In this document: piece after piece, positions 16,979 to 24,936 of the stretch
Layout of the letters: each line of letters begins with the position of its first letter
Position numbering within the stretch: the stretch's first letter is position 1
Assembly (NCBI GenBank): GCA_025459265.1
Contig: JALOQX010000015.1
Span: 1 to 57,459, forward strand
DNA: 57,459 bases
Source of the DNA: Pirellulaceae bacterium
Lineage (GTDB): Bacteria > Planctomycetota > Planctomycetia > Pirellulales > Pirellulaceae
Reading direction: 5' to 3'
The notes under the pieces: generated by a model
Databases searched by the model: none
Told to the model about the DNA's origin: nothing
What the model saw: the letters and a program-made list of their open reading frames with translations, nothing else
Translations under genes and position numbers: made by a program

Positions 16979-18166
16979 ATGTCCGCGGCGGAATCAGCTG
17001 ACGGTGAGCCCGCGCTGCTCAATCTTCGCGTCGCGTTTGCGGGCCGGTTGGGTGGGATGTCGCGGCGCGCAGCCCAGCAGCTGGTGCGGGAGCACGGCGG
17101 GACGCCGGTGGACGACCCGTGCGCGGACGCGGTGGACATGATCGTGATTGGCGCGGACGAGTTGCCGTTGCGCGAAGAGAGCCTGCTGGACGACACGACG
17201 CGCGCCCGGGCGGGTGCGGGCGACCTGGAAGTGATTTCGGAGACCGAGCTCTGGCGGCGGCTGGGCCTGCTCGAGACCGAAGCGACGGCCCGGCTCTACA
17301 CCCCCGCCATGCTGGCCGAGCTGCTGCAGGTTCCGCTGTCGGTGATCCGGCGGTGGCACCGACGGGGGTTGATCGTGCCCGTCCGCGAGGTCCGGCGACT
17401 TCCGTACTTCGACTTCCAGGAGGTGGCGACGGCACGACAGCTGGCCGCCTTGGTGGCGGCGGGCGCTTCGCCGGAGGCCATCGAGAAACAACTCGCCGAA
17501 CTCGCCCGGTACGTGCCGGACGTCCAACGCCCGCTGGCTCAGCTGTCGGTGATTGTGCAGGGTCGCCAGCTGTTGCTGCGGCAGGGAGACGGTTTGATCG
17601 AGCCGGGCGGGCAGTTGCGGATCGATTTTGAAGCGTTGGACCACCCTGCGGAGCCCGCCGCTGCCGAAGCCGCCACGGTGTCGCTGCCAACAGACAACAT
17701 GTTGTCATCTAGCCCTGCGGCGCTGCGGGATCTGGCGGCGCAGTACGAGGACGAGGGGCATCTGGAGCAGGCTGCCGAGCTCTATCGCGCGGCACTGGCG
17801 GCGGCGGGGCCCAGTGCGGAAGTCTGTTTCCAGCTGGCCGAGCTCCTCTACCGGCTCGGCGACCTGCCCGGCGCGCGGGAACGCTATTACATCGCCATCG
17901 AACTCGACGAGGACTACGTCGAGGCGCGCGCTAATCTGGGCTGCGTGCTGGCCGAGACGGGACAGGGGGAGCTGGCCGTGGCGGCGTTTCAAGGGGCGCT
18001 GCGCTACCACCGCGATTACCCCGACGCACATTACCATCTCGCACGCACTCTGGACGAACTCGGACGTCCCGCGGAAGCCGAACAGCATTGGCGCGCGTTC
18101 CTGGCGCTGGCTTCCGAGAGCCCCTGGACGGACGAGGCGCGTCACCGCCTGCGCGGCGCGTGGTAA
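16979..18166 (+). CDS. BRCT - MerR-type HTH - TPR fusion protein
   Basis: The 395-aa protein has three modules. Residues about 14-103 look like a BRCT domain: LLNLRVAFAGRLGGMSRRAAQQLV (first part LLNLRVAFAGRLGGM), then EHGG, DMIVIGAD and LEVISETELWRRLG, as in NAD-dependent ligase BRCT domains. Residues about 106-180 form a MerR-like winged helix (YTPAMLAELLQVPLSVIRRW, RRGLIVPVREV, PYFDFQEV), with the coiled-coil dimer region shortened. Residues about 240-388 carry TPRs (YEDEGHLEQAAELYRAAL, ARANLGCVLAETGQGELA). A short linker lies between them. The modules suggest a DNA-binding regulator or scaffold, but the target is unknown. It starts 14 nt after the YTV gene and may share its transcript. 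Confidence 0.85.
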   Translation: MSAAESADGEPALLNLRVAFAGRLGGMSRRAAQQLVREHGGTPVDDPCADAVDMIVIGADELPLREESLLDDTTRARAGAGDLEVISETELWRRLGLLETEATARLYTPAMLAELLQVPLSVIRRWHRRGLIVPVREVRRLPYFDFQEVATARQLAALVAAGASPEAIEKQLAELARYVPDVQRPLAQLSVIVQGRQLLLRQGDGLIEPGGQLRIDFEALDHPAEPAAAEAATVSLPTDNMLSSSPAALRDLAAQYEDEGHLEQAAELYRAALAAAGPSAEVCFQLAELLYRLGDLPGARERYYIAIELDEDYVEARANLGCVLAETGQGELAVAAFQGALRYHRDYPDAHYHLARTLDELGRPAEAEQHWRAFLALASESPWTDEARHRLRGAW

Positions 18167-18390
18167 TCCCGCCGCGGTCACGAAGGGCGCCTGGGCTCGG
18201 CCGGCCGACCACACGCGGCGGCATGCCATCTCGATGCCTGGCCAAGGCGGCAGTTTGCCGTTTGGCGCGATTGTGTGACGGCAAGTCGCCGGCACAGGAA
18301 ACAGCGCACGCGGGGCCGGGAGGTCCCTAACTGCCGTTGGCGCCAATGGATCGGGAGATTCGCGGCGGTGCCGCGATTCGGGCCGGGTTA

Positions 18391-18418
18391 TTGCAAAACC
18401 GCGCCGGATTCCTATCTT
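18391..18418 (+). promoter_or_regulatory. Candidate promoter for the SHD1 membrane protein
   Basis: TTGCAA (18391-18396) and TATCTT (18413-18418) are 16 nt apart, about 58 nt upstream of the ATG at 18476. The surrounding gap (18167-18475, 309 bp) otherwise holds no gene I can support; an in-frame extension of the downstream ORF into it is Arg/Cys-rich and not protein-like. Confidence 0.45.
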
Positions 18419-18475
18419 GAGAAGGTTCTGCCGAGCGAATTGCTGTTCGGCGCACCACCCTGGCGGCCCCAGGCG

Positions 18476-20221
18476 ATGAACGAGATCCTGTTCCAATACG
18501 AAAAGGTCAACCCCACCACGTGGGCCTATCTCGCTTCGTTGCTCATCGTGGGCCTGTTCTTCAAGTTCGGCCGATTCTGGAGCGTGCGGAATCTGGATCT
18601 GCTCCTGCTGATCCTGCTGGCGCCCGGTCTGCTGCTTGTGTCCGAGGGGCGGAAGCTCCATCAGGAAGCGCAGGCGGCGATTGCCGCCGCGCGCCACACA
18701 GCGGATGCCCCGGAGTCGACCGGCACGGCGACCCTCAGCGCGATGACGGACAGCCCGGGTGATTCACCGGCTCGCGCGGACGCGTCCGTCACCGGTGCCG
18801 GCGCGTCGGTGGACACGGAGGGGGCGCTGGCGGACGCGCGGAAGGTGAACCGCAAGGTCCACCAGGAGGGTGTGGCAGCGGGTGGTCCGGTGCCCGGCAC
18901 CGTGTTGTCCCAGTCACAGGAAGCGCTGCGTCACGGCACAACGATCGAACGCATCGGTTTCCTCTGGTTGCTGGCCACGGGACTGGCGCTCCTCGTGCGC
19001 TGCCTGCTCGATCCGACCATGGTGCGGCGACCGTTGCTCGAACCGAACATGACCGCCGGGGCACTCACCTTCAGTTGCTGCGCGCTGTTCGTGTTCCTGA
19101 TGGCCAACGTGGTGGCCAGTCGTCCGACGGCCGATGACCTGCTCGGTCCGGTCAGCGCGGAACGGCTCATCAGCCGGCAGGCGACCGAAGATCTGGACCG
19201 ACACGGTCCGGGTTACGCCCTGGTGTTCATGTTGCCGAGTCTCCCCACAGCCAAGATGGGCGCGAATCTCACGCGTCAGCGTGCCGAGGCCCCTTCGGTG
19301 CCGATCCGGAACTGGACGTACCGTGTCGCGGCGGGTGAGCCGCAGGTGGACATGGACGCCGAGTTCCTGGAGCTCACGTCCGACGATCACATCCGGCTCC
19401 GCACGCCGGGTGGCAGTGAACTGGCCGTGCCGCTGGAGAATCTGAGCGAGGCGGATCAGGCGTTCGTCAAGAAGATCCGCGCGTACACGACCGTCGCGAA
19501 GCTGATGGCGATCCTCTCCCACCTGGCGATCATCGTGGGCATCATCGCCGTCGGCTACTGGCACTTCAACGACGTCAAGATGGGCGTGGGCGCGGCCACC
19601 CTCTACTTGATGCTGCCGTATACATCCCAGATGACGGGGCGCGTGGACCACGTGCTGCCGACAGCGATGCTGGTTTGGGCCGTGCTGTGCTATCGACGTC
19701 CGTTACTGGCCGGCGCCTTTGTCGGTTTCGCGATTGGCGTGATTTACTATCCGCTGTTCTTGCTGCCCCTGTGGTTCAGTTTCTATTGGCAGCGGGGGCT
19801 GTTCCGCTTCATCGCGGGGCTGCTGGCGGTGCTGGCCGTCATGGTGCTGCTGCTGGTGCTGGTCTCGCCCGATGCCGCGGCCTTCTGGCAGTGTTTCAAG
19901 AAGATGTTCGGACTGATGCCGCCGCAGATGAAATACCTGGGAGGCATCTGGGCATTGGGCTGGCAGCCTGTGTACCGGTATCCCATCCTGGCGGCCTTCG
20001 TGGCGATGTGCGGCTCGATGGCCATCTGGCCTGCGCAGAAGAACCTGGGGACTCTGTTGAGTTGTTCGGCGGCCGTGATGATCGCCACGCAGTTCTGGCA
20101 CGGTTACGGAGGCGGGTTATACATGGCCTGGTACCTGCCGCTGTTTCTGCTGACCGTGTTCCGCCCGAATCTGGAAGATCGCGTGGCGACCAGCGTTGTC
20201 AGCGAAGGTTGGCGGGCCTGA
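18476..20221 (+). CDS. Polytopic membrane protein with an SHD1 (SLA1 homology) segment
   Basis: The 581-aa protein has two N-terminal helices (about 18-55) and an Ala/Ser/Asp-rich loop, then two helices near 160-180 and 195-215. A soluble stretch follows, with a segment EFLELTSDDHIRLRT...VPLENLSEADQAFVKKI (about 300-340) that fits the SHD1 consensus (strand, DG turn, VPL..LS..D..F). The remaining 240 residues are eight or so helices whose spacing and motifs (AGAFVGFAIGVIYYPLFLLPLWF) recall GT87/DUF2029-type membrane glycosyltransferases. SHD1 modules are unusually common in planctomycetes. Function is not assigned. The ATG at 18476 is used; the longer ORF (18275) lacks support. Confidence 0.75.
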   Translation: MNEILFQYEKVNPTTWAYLASLLIVGLFFKFGRFWSVRNLDLLLLILLAPGLLLVSEGRKLHQEAQAAIAAARHTADAPESTGTATLSAMTDSPGDSPARADASVTGAGASVDTEGALADARKVNRKVHQEGVAAGGPVPGTVLSQSQEALRHGTTIERIGFLWLLATGLALLVRCLLDPTMVRRPLLEPNMTAGALTFSCCALFVFLMANVVASRPTADDLLGPVSAERLISRQATEDLDRHGPGYALVFMLPSLPTAKMGANLTRQRAEAPSVPIRNWTYRVAAGEPQVDMDAEFLELTSDDHIRLRTPGGSELAVPLENLSEADQAFVKKIRAYTTVAKLMAILSHLAIIVGIIAVGYWHFNDVKMGVGAATLYLMLPYTSQMTGRVDHVLPTAMLVWAVLCYRRPLLAGAFVGFAIGVIYYPLFLLPLWFSFYWQRGLFRFIAGLLAVLAVMVLLLVLVSPDAAAFWQCFKKMFGLMPPQMKYLGGIWALGWQPVYRYPILAAFVAMCGSMAIWPAQKNLGTLLSCSAAVMIATQFWHGYGGGLYMAWYLPLFLLTVFRPNLEDRVATSVVSEGWRA

Positions 20222-20350
20222 CCGTCCGCGCGACGCGGGTCTGGATTCAAGCACCGGGGCTCCGCCGGCCGAAGAAGGATACGGGAGCGTGTCGACTGGC
20301 TGGCCCGGTGCGGCGCGCATCATCGGGAGCTTGCGTCCGGGAGAGATGAC

Positions 20351-21325
20351 ATGGGAAGCCCGCGGCTGCTGCTGGGAATCGCGCTGCTGGCCGTGGTGGC
20401 CTGGTTTGTCGGCCAGAAGTACGAAGTCCGCGGCTGGCGGGGTGTGACGCTGGCACGCCGCGGCGCCGGCGAGCAGCCCCAGCTGCCCCCCGCTCCGCGC
20501 AACAAAGGTACGCTGCGTATCGCGTCGTTTCATCTCACCTCGTGCCATCCGCACCAGGTGGACAATCCCCAGTGGGGCGAATGGATCGCCGGCATCATCG
20601 GTCGCTTCGACGTCGTGGCGCTGCAGGGACTGCGTTGCGAACGTCCCGACACGTTGCAGCGGCTGCTGGACCGGGTCAATGCCGCCGGCCGCACGTACGC
20701 GCTGCTTGCCGGCCCGTCCGTCGGGCGACAGGCCTCGGACAAGGAACAGTATGCGTTCGTGTTCGATCAGGCCACGGTGGAGGTCGACCGAGCGGCGTGT
20801 TACACGGTGGACGATCCGGACGACCTGTTGAACCGGCCGCCCCTGGTGGGCTGGTTCCGCACGCGCGGCCCGGCAGCCGACCAGGCATTCACCTTCACGC
20901 TCGTCGCGGTGCATCTCGATGCGGACCACGTGCGCGAGGAACTGAATGTCTTGGACAACGTCTTCTTCTCGGTGCGCGACGACGGACGGGGCGAAGACGA
21001 CGTGCTGCTGCTCGGCACGCTGCACGTGGGCCCACGGCAACTGGGCGAGTTGGGGTCGATCCCCGGCCTGATGACGGCCCTTGGCGACGAGCCGACGAAC
21101 ACGCGGCAGACGTTGCCCAGCGCCAACCTGGTCTTCCAGTTGCCGGCCTCCAGCGAGTACACCGGCCGCAGCGGAGTGCTGGATTTTCTGCGGGAGTACA
21201 ATCTGACACTCGAGCAAGCCCTCCAGGTGTCGGAATACCTGCCGGTGTGGGCGGAATTCAGCGTGCAGGAAGGTTATCCCGCGTCGACGGTGGCGGCAGC
21301 CGCGGCATCGCACGAGGTCCGTTAA
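20351..21325 (+). CDS. Endonuclease/exonuclease/phosphatase-fold protein with altered catalytic residues
   Basis: The 324-aa protein has an N-terminal membrane anchor (about 5-20) and an EEP (DNase I-like) fold: TLRIASFHL, FDVVALQGL, KEQYAFVFD, LVAVHLDAD, VLLLGTLHV, SEYLPVWAEF. The strand order and spacing fit the family well. Several key positions do not: ALQE has become LQGL (Gly at 93), the GDFN motif is GTLH (222-225), and the terminal SDH is SEY (294-296). His188 is kept. It is therefore probably a non-catalytic or re-purposed member. The ATG follows a GGGAGAG ribosome-binding site. It stands alone between two membrane proteins on the same strand. Confidence 0.8.
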   Translation: MGSPRLLLGIALLAVVAWFVGQKYEVRGWRGVTLARRGAGEQPQLPPAPRNKGTLRIASFHLTSCHPHQVDNPQWGEWIAGIIGRFDVVALQGLRCERPDTLQRLLDRVNAAGRTYALLAGPSVGRQASDKEQYAFVFDQATVEVDRAACYTVDDPDDLLNRPPLVGWFRTRGPAADQAFTFTLVAVHLDADHVREELNVLDNVFFSVRDDGRGEDDVLLLGTLHVGPRQLGELGSIPGLMTALGDEPTNTRQTLPSANLVFQLPASSEYTGRSGVLDFLREYNLTLEQALQVSEYLPVWAEFSVQEGYPASTVAAAAASHEVR

Positions 21326-21335
21326 GCGCGTTCGC

Positions 21336-21365
21336 TTGACAGGAAACTGCCCCCGCACAAACAAT
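21336..21365 (+). promoter_or_regulatory. Candidate promoter for the zinc-ribbon VWA gene
   Basis: A consensus TTGACA (21336-21341) lies 18 nt before AACAAT (21360-21365). Initiation would fall near 21372, downstream of the ATG at 21364, so this favours the second ATG (21385), which also has GGGGAG at a proper distance. Confidence 0.45.
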
Positions 21366-21384
21366 GCACGCGGGGAGTCTCATC

Positions 21385-22542
21385 ATGCGGATGTCGTGCA
21401 TCCACTGTGGTCGCGTGTTCTCGATAACCGCCCAGCAGCTGGGCGGCACCGGCCGCTGTCCTCATTGTCGCGGCGAGATCCGCCTGCCGACGGCCGTGGA
21501 TCAGTCTCCGTCAGCGGAGGCACCGGCCGCGCCGTCCCACTGGCTGCAGAACTCGCTGTCCGGACTCCTCTCGCTCACGTTCCACCTGGTCCTGATCCTG
21601 ATCCTCGCGCTGATTTCGTATGGCTCGTCCGGTGTGGCTGGTCTGGGCGAAGACGTGCTGATCGGGCAACTCCCCTCCGCCCAACTCGACGAGTCCCTGG
21701 AGGAGGCGCTGGAGGCGGTCGAGGTCGTACCCGAGACGCGCGCGGACGTGGAGGAGTTGACCGTGCAGCCGCCGGTCGATGCGTCCCAGGAGGGGACGCG
21801 CGCCGAGGAGCTGGTCGCCGCCGCACCCTCATCCGGCGGCAGCGAGTCCGCGTCGTTTGAGCTGGGGACGATGGCAGTCGGGGGCGGGGGAATGTCCGAC
21901 GGCAGCTGGGAAGGGATGCTGCAGTCGCTGCGCCGCGACGGCCTGGACATCGTGATCACGTTCGACAGCACCGGCAGCATGCAGGGGGAGATCGACCAGG
22001 TGAAGCAGCAGATCCAGCGCATCGGCACCACGCTGCTCACGCTCGTCCCCAAGGCGCGGCTGAGCATCTGCACGTATCGCGATTACGGCGACGAGTACGT
22101 GGCACGGGGTCTGCCGCTGACGCGCGATATCCAGCAGATCGAGTACTACCTGTCCGGCGTACTGGCGGCAGCGGGCGGCGACGAACCCGAGGCGGTGCAC
22201 GAGGGACTGCGGTGGTCGGTGGAAAACAACCAGTTCCATCCGCGGGCGCGCAAGGTCATCCTCCTCTTTGGCGACGCGCCGCCGCATCAGGAATACCTGC
22301 CGCAGTGCCTCCGCATCGCATCCGACTTTCATGGTCAACAGCAAGGCCTGGTCAGCACCGTCACCTGCCGGTCGCCCGTCAAGCTGCGGGAGTTCGTGGA
22401 GATCGCGGAGGTGGGCGGGGGCGAATCGTTTCTGACCGCCGATGAACGCCAGATCATGACGCAGCTGATCGTGCTGGTCTTCGGCAGTCGCCATCGCGGC
22501 AAAGTGCTCGAAGCCTTCAAACTGCTCCAAGAACACCACTAA
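21385..22542 (+). CDS. Zinc-ribbon / TM / VWA-domain protein
   Basis: The 385-aa protein begins with a small zinc ribbon (CIHC and CPHC, Cys 5, 8, 25, 28), followed by a TM helix (LLSLTFHLVLILILALISY, about 52-72). An acidic, Ala-rich linker comes next, then a VWA domain with a complete metal site DSTGSM (from residue 194), TYRDYGDEY and an ILLFGDAPPH strand. The VWA domain has the GGGDEPEA loop (here AAGGDEPEA) typical of secreted-type VWA proteins. The start is discussed under the promoter entry. The gene ends 3 nt before a pyrimidine repeat and is convergent with the exonuclease gene. Confidence 0.83.
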   Translation: MRMSCIHCGRVFSITAQQLGGTGRCPHCRGEIRLPTAVDQSPSAEAPAAPSHWLQNSLSGLLSLTFHLVLILILALISYGSSGVAGLGEDVLIGQLPSAQLDESLEEALEAVEVVPETRADVEELTVQPPVDASQEGTRAEELVAAAPSSGGSESASFELGTMAVGGGGMSDGSWEGMLQSLRRDGLDIVITFDSTGSMQGEIDQVKQQIQRIGTTLLTLVPKARLSICTYRDYGDEYVARGLPLTRDIQQIEYYLSGVLAAAGGDEPEAVHEGLRWSVENNQFHPRARKVILLFGDAPPHQEYLPQCLRIASDFHGQQQGLVSTVTCRSPVKLREFVEIAEVGGGESFLTADERQIMTQLIVLVFGSRHRGKVLEAFKLLQEHH

Positions 22543-22545
22543 ATC

Positions 22546-22622
22546 CTCTCTCCTCTCTCCTCACTCCTCACTCCTCACTCCTCTCTCCTCTCTCCTCACT
22601 CCTCACTCCTCTCTCCTCTCTC
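22546..22622. repeat. Heptameric pyrimidine tandem repeat
   Basis: About eleven 7-bp units alternate between two forms, CTCTCCT and CACTCCT, in small blocks (2-3 of each), and run on into a C-rich tract to about 22640. It lies between two convergent genes; the stop codon and last residues of the minus-strand exonuclease are encoded inside it. Slippage during replication would change the length and the end of that protein. Confidence 0.85.
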
Positions 22623-23447
22623 TCCCCCCTCCTCCCCCCACGGGTTCATCCAGTCGCCCCAGTGGTCCAGATACATGGCGTAGGCAGCGCACTGGTCGCG
22701 GCGTTCGCCGAGCCAGGCGCGCGTCGCGGCGATCAGCGCTTGTTCGCGCGCGAGGCTCAGTTGTCCCGTCAGCACGGCCGTACGCAGAAAGACGAAGTAG
22801 GTGTCGAGCACGTCGCAGCGGCAGTATTCACCGATCTCGGCCAGCCGCCCCGCGTGGAACAAGTCCTGCACCATGCAGCCCTGCACCTGCAGTTTGCCGG
22901 GTTTCCCGAGCAGGTGTGCCGCCAGGTTCAGGCCGCCGTGGAACCGCGTGGCCCCGAAGTTCGTCAACACGTCATACAGGTCCCAATGCGATTCCACGTT
23001 GTAACGGTTGCGGCGCTGCTGATAGCCCTTGCCTTGCCCGTCGAACCAGCGCGGGACGCTGATGCCGTAGCGGAAGGCGGCCAGTTCCATGAGGGGCAGA
23101 TCGAACGACCGGCCGTTGAAGGTCACCCACGTCGGACGTTTGTAGGCTTCCCACCCGCTCCAGAAGAGCTGCGTGATGATGTGCGGGCGACACTGCGGTT
23201 CATCCAGGGCGACCAGATCGAGCAGTTGATAATCGTCGGCCACCTTGGCGATCACGACAGATACGGGCACCTGATAGGTGTAGGGAATGAAGTCCGAGTC
23301 CTGCCGTTCCAGCAGCTCCTTCCGATAACGATCGATCGCCTCGCACGGTGCGAGCGTCTGATCGGGATACCTCAGCTTTGCGACCAGTTCTCCGTCTGCC
23401 ACGCTCTCGACATCAAACACCAGAAAACGGACACTCGCACTTCCCAC
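22596..23447 (-). CDS. Predicted 3'-5' exonuclease (DNA polymerase B exonuclease-like, RNase H fold)
   Basis: The 283-aa protein opens with the DnaQ/PolB-type ExoI motif FLVFDVES (Asp and Glu ligands), has VTFNGRSFDLPLMELAA as ExoII, and a YCRCDVLDTYFVFLR segment as ExoIII. This matches the predicted PolB-like exonuclease family (PF10108). The GTG at 23447 is chosen because GGGGGGAACC precedes it; the upstream ORF extension overlaps the divergent pepT region and is not protein-like. The last dozen residues (Gly/Glu/Arg) are encoded by the heptamer repeat and are probably not native to the domain. Confidence 0.82.
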   Translation of the reverse strand: MGSASVRFLVFDVESVADGELVAKLRYPDQTLAPCEAIDRYRKELLERQDSDFIPYTYQVPVSVVIAKVADDYQLLDLVALDEPQCRPHIITQLFWSGWEAYKRPTWVTFNGRSFDLPLMELAAFRYGISVPRWFDGQGKGYQQRRNRYNVESHWDLYDVLTNFGATRFHGGLNLAAHLLGKPGKLQVQGCMVQDLFHAGRLAEIGEYCRCDVLDTYFVFLRTAVLTGQLSLAREQALIAATRAWLGERRDQCAAYAMYLDHWGDWMNPWGEEGGERGERSEE

Positions 23448-23546
23448 GGTTCCCCCCTTTCCCGCGTCCGGATACTGCGGGATGATGCGTCCCAGCGTAA
23501 CAGAATTCCGCCCACTTCGCGATGCGCGCCGCGCGGAGGCAGACCG

Positions 23547-24812
23547 ATGAATCGCGCCCGACTCCTGGACCGCTTCCTGCGCTACGTGGCGATTGACACG
23601 ACGGCCAACGACGCAGCGACAACTTACCCCAGCTCGCCCGGGCAACTCGAACTCGGCCGCCTGCTGGCTGACGAGGCAGCTGAGCTGGGAGTGACCGACG
23701 TGCACCAGGACGCCTACGGGCTGGTCACCGGCACGCTGCCCGCCACGTCACCCGACCTCGTCCCCGTCGTGGCGTTCAATGCACATCTCGATACGTCGCC
23801 GGAAACGACCGGCGCGCACGTGCGCCCCCAGGTCATCGAGGCGTATCAAGGGGGCGACATTGTGCTGCCGGGAGATCCGCGCCAGGTGATCCGTGTGGCG
23901 GAACATCCCGAGCTGGAACAGCTGCGCGGGGCCACTTTGATTACGTCCGATGGCACAACGCTCTTAGGCGCGGATGACAAGGCGGGTGTGGCCATCATCA
24001 TGGAGTCGATGGCCTACTTGCTGGAACACCCGGAAATCCCGCATGGACCTGTGCGGATCCTGTTCACCTGCGACGAGGAGATCGGTCACGGCGTGGACCA
24101 CGTGAACCTCGAGCAGCTCGGTGCGCAGGCCTGCTACACTCTCGACGGCCCGGGCGCCAATCACCTGGATGTGGAAACGTTTTCCGCCGATCTGGCCACC
24201 GTCGAAATCCGCGGTGTCAACATCCATCCGTCCATCGCGAAAGGGCGCATGGTCAACGCGGTGCGCGCGGCGGCGAGTTTCGTGCAGCGTCTGCCCCGGG
24301 ATACGCTCGCCCCGGAATCGACCGCGGACCGCGACGGATTCCTGCATCCATACGTGCTGCAGGGTGGTGTGGACCTCGTCACACTGAAAGTCCTGCTGCG
24401 CGATTTCGACACGCCCCGGCTGGCCCAACAGGCAGAGCTGCTCAAGACGGCGGCCACCGCGGTGGAAGCCGACTTCCCGGGCGTGGTGATCCGCGTCGAC
24501 GTGCGAGCGCAGTACCGCAACATGGCGGAAGGACTGCGCCGCGATCCGCGCGGCGTCCAGTATGCCCAGGAAGCGCACACGCGTCTGGCCCGAACGGCTG
24601 AGTTGACGGTGATTCGTGGCGGCACCGATGGCGCACTGCTGACCGCCCAAGGACTCCCAACGCCCAATCTCTCCGCCGGCCAGCACGCGCCCCACTCGCC
24701 GCGCGAATGGGCCTGCCTGGACGAGATGGCGGGAGCGTGCGAGGTGGTGATCGAGACGATCCGCGTGTGGTGGGAACGCAGCCGGAGTCGCCGGGAAGGT
24801 CAGGTGATTTAG
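23547..24812 (+). CDS. pepT: Peptidase T (tripeptide aminopeptidase, M20B)
   Basis: The 421-aa protein matches PepT in length and all zinc-site motifs: NAHLDTS (His80, Asp82), GADDKAG (bridging Asp143), TCDEEIGHG (Glu177/Glu178), TLDG (Asp200), and RGGTDGALL with SAGQHAPHS near the C-terminus. It should release N-terminal residues from tripeptides in the cytoplasm using two zinc ions. A GGAGG site (23535-23539) precedes the ATG. It is divergent from the exonuclease gene, separated by 99 bp in which no clear promoter pair was seen. Confidence 0.95.
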   Translation: MNRARLLDRFLRYVAIDTTANDAATTYPSSPGQLELGRLLADEAAELGVTDVHQDAYGLVTGTLPATSPDLVPVVAFNAHLDTSPETTGAHVRPQVIEAYQGGDIVLPGDPRQVIRVAEHPELEQLRGATLITSDGTTLLGADDKAGVAIIMESMAYLLEHPEIPHGPVRILFTCDEEIGHGVDHVNLEQLGAQACYTLDGPGANHLDVETFSADLATVEIRGVNIHPSIAKGRMVNAVRAAASFVQRLPRDTLAPESTADRDGFLHPYVLQGGVDLVTLKVLLRDFDTPRLAQQAELLKTAATAVEADFPGVVIRVDVRAQYRNMAEGLRRDPRGVQYAQEAHTRLARTAELTVIRGGTDGALLTAQGLPTPNLSAGQHAPHSPREWACLDEMAGACEVVIETIRVWWERSRSRREGQVI

Positions 24813-24936
24813 GGGGTCTACGGAAGATCTCCGACGCCCCGAGTGCTGGGGGTCAGTAGGATTTGGATGGGTTGAGGTAAACTTGCCGACTCGCCCGGGC
24901 CGAAGTAACGAGACGGGCGCGCAGGTCTTGTCGTCG

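Noticed and set aside
22546..22640. Heptamer tract as a CRISPR array
   Set aside because: Units are 7 bp and contiguous with no spacers, and no cas genes are present.
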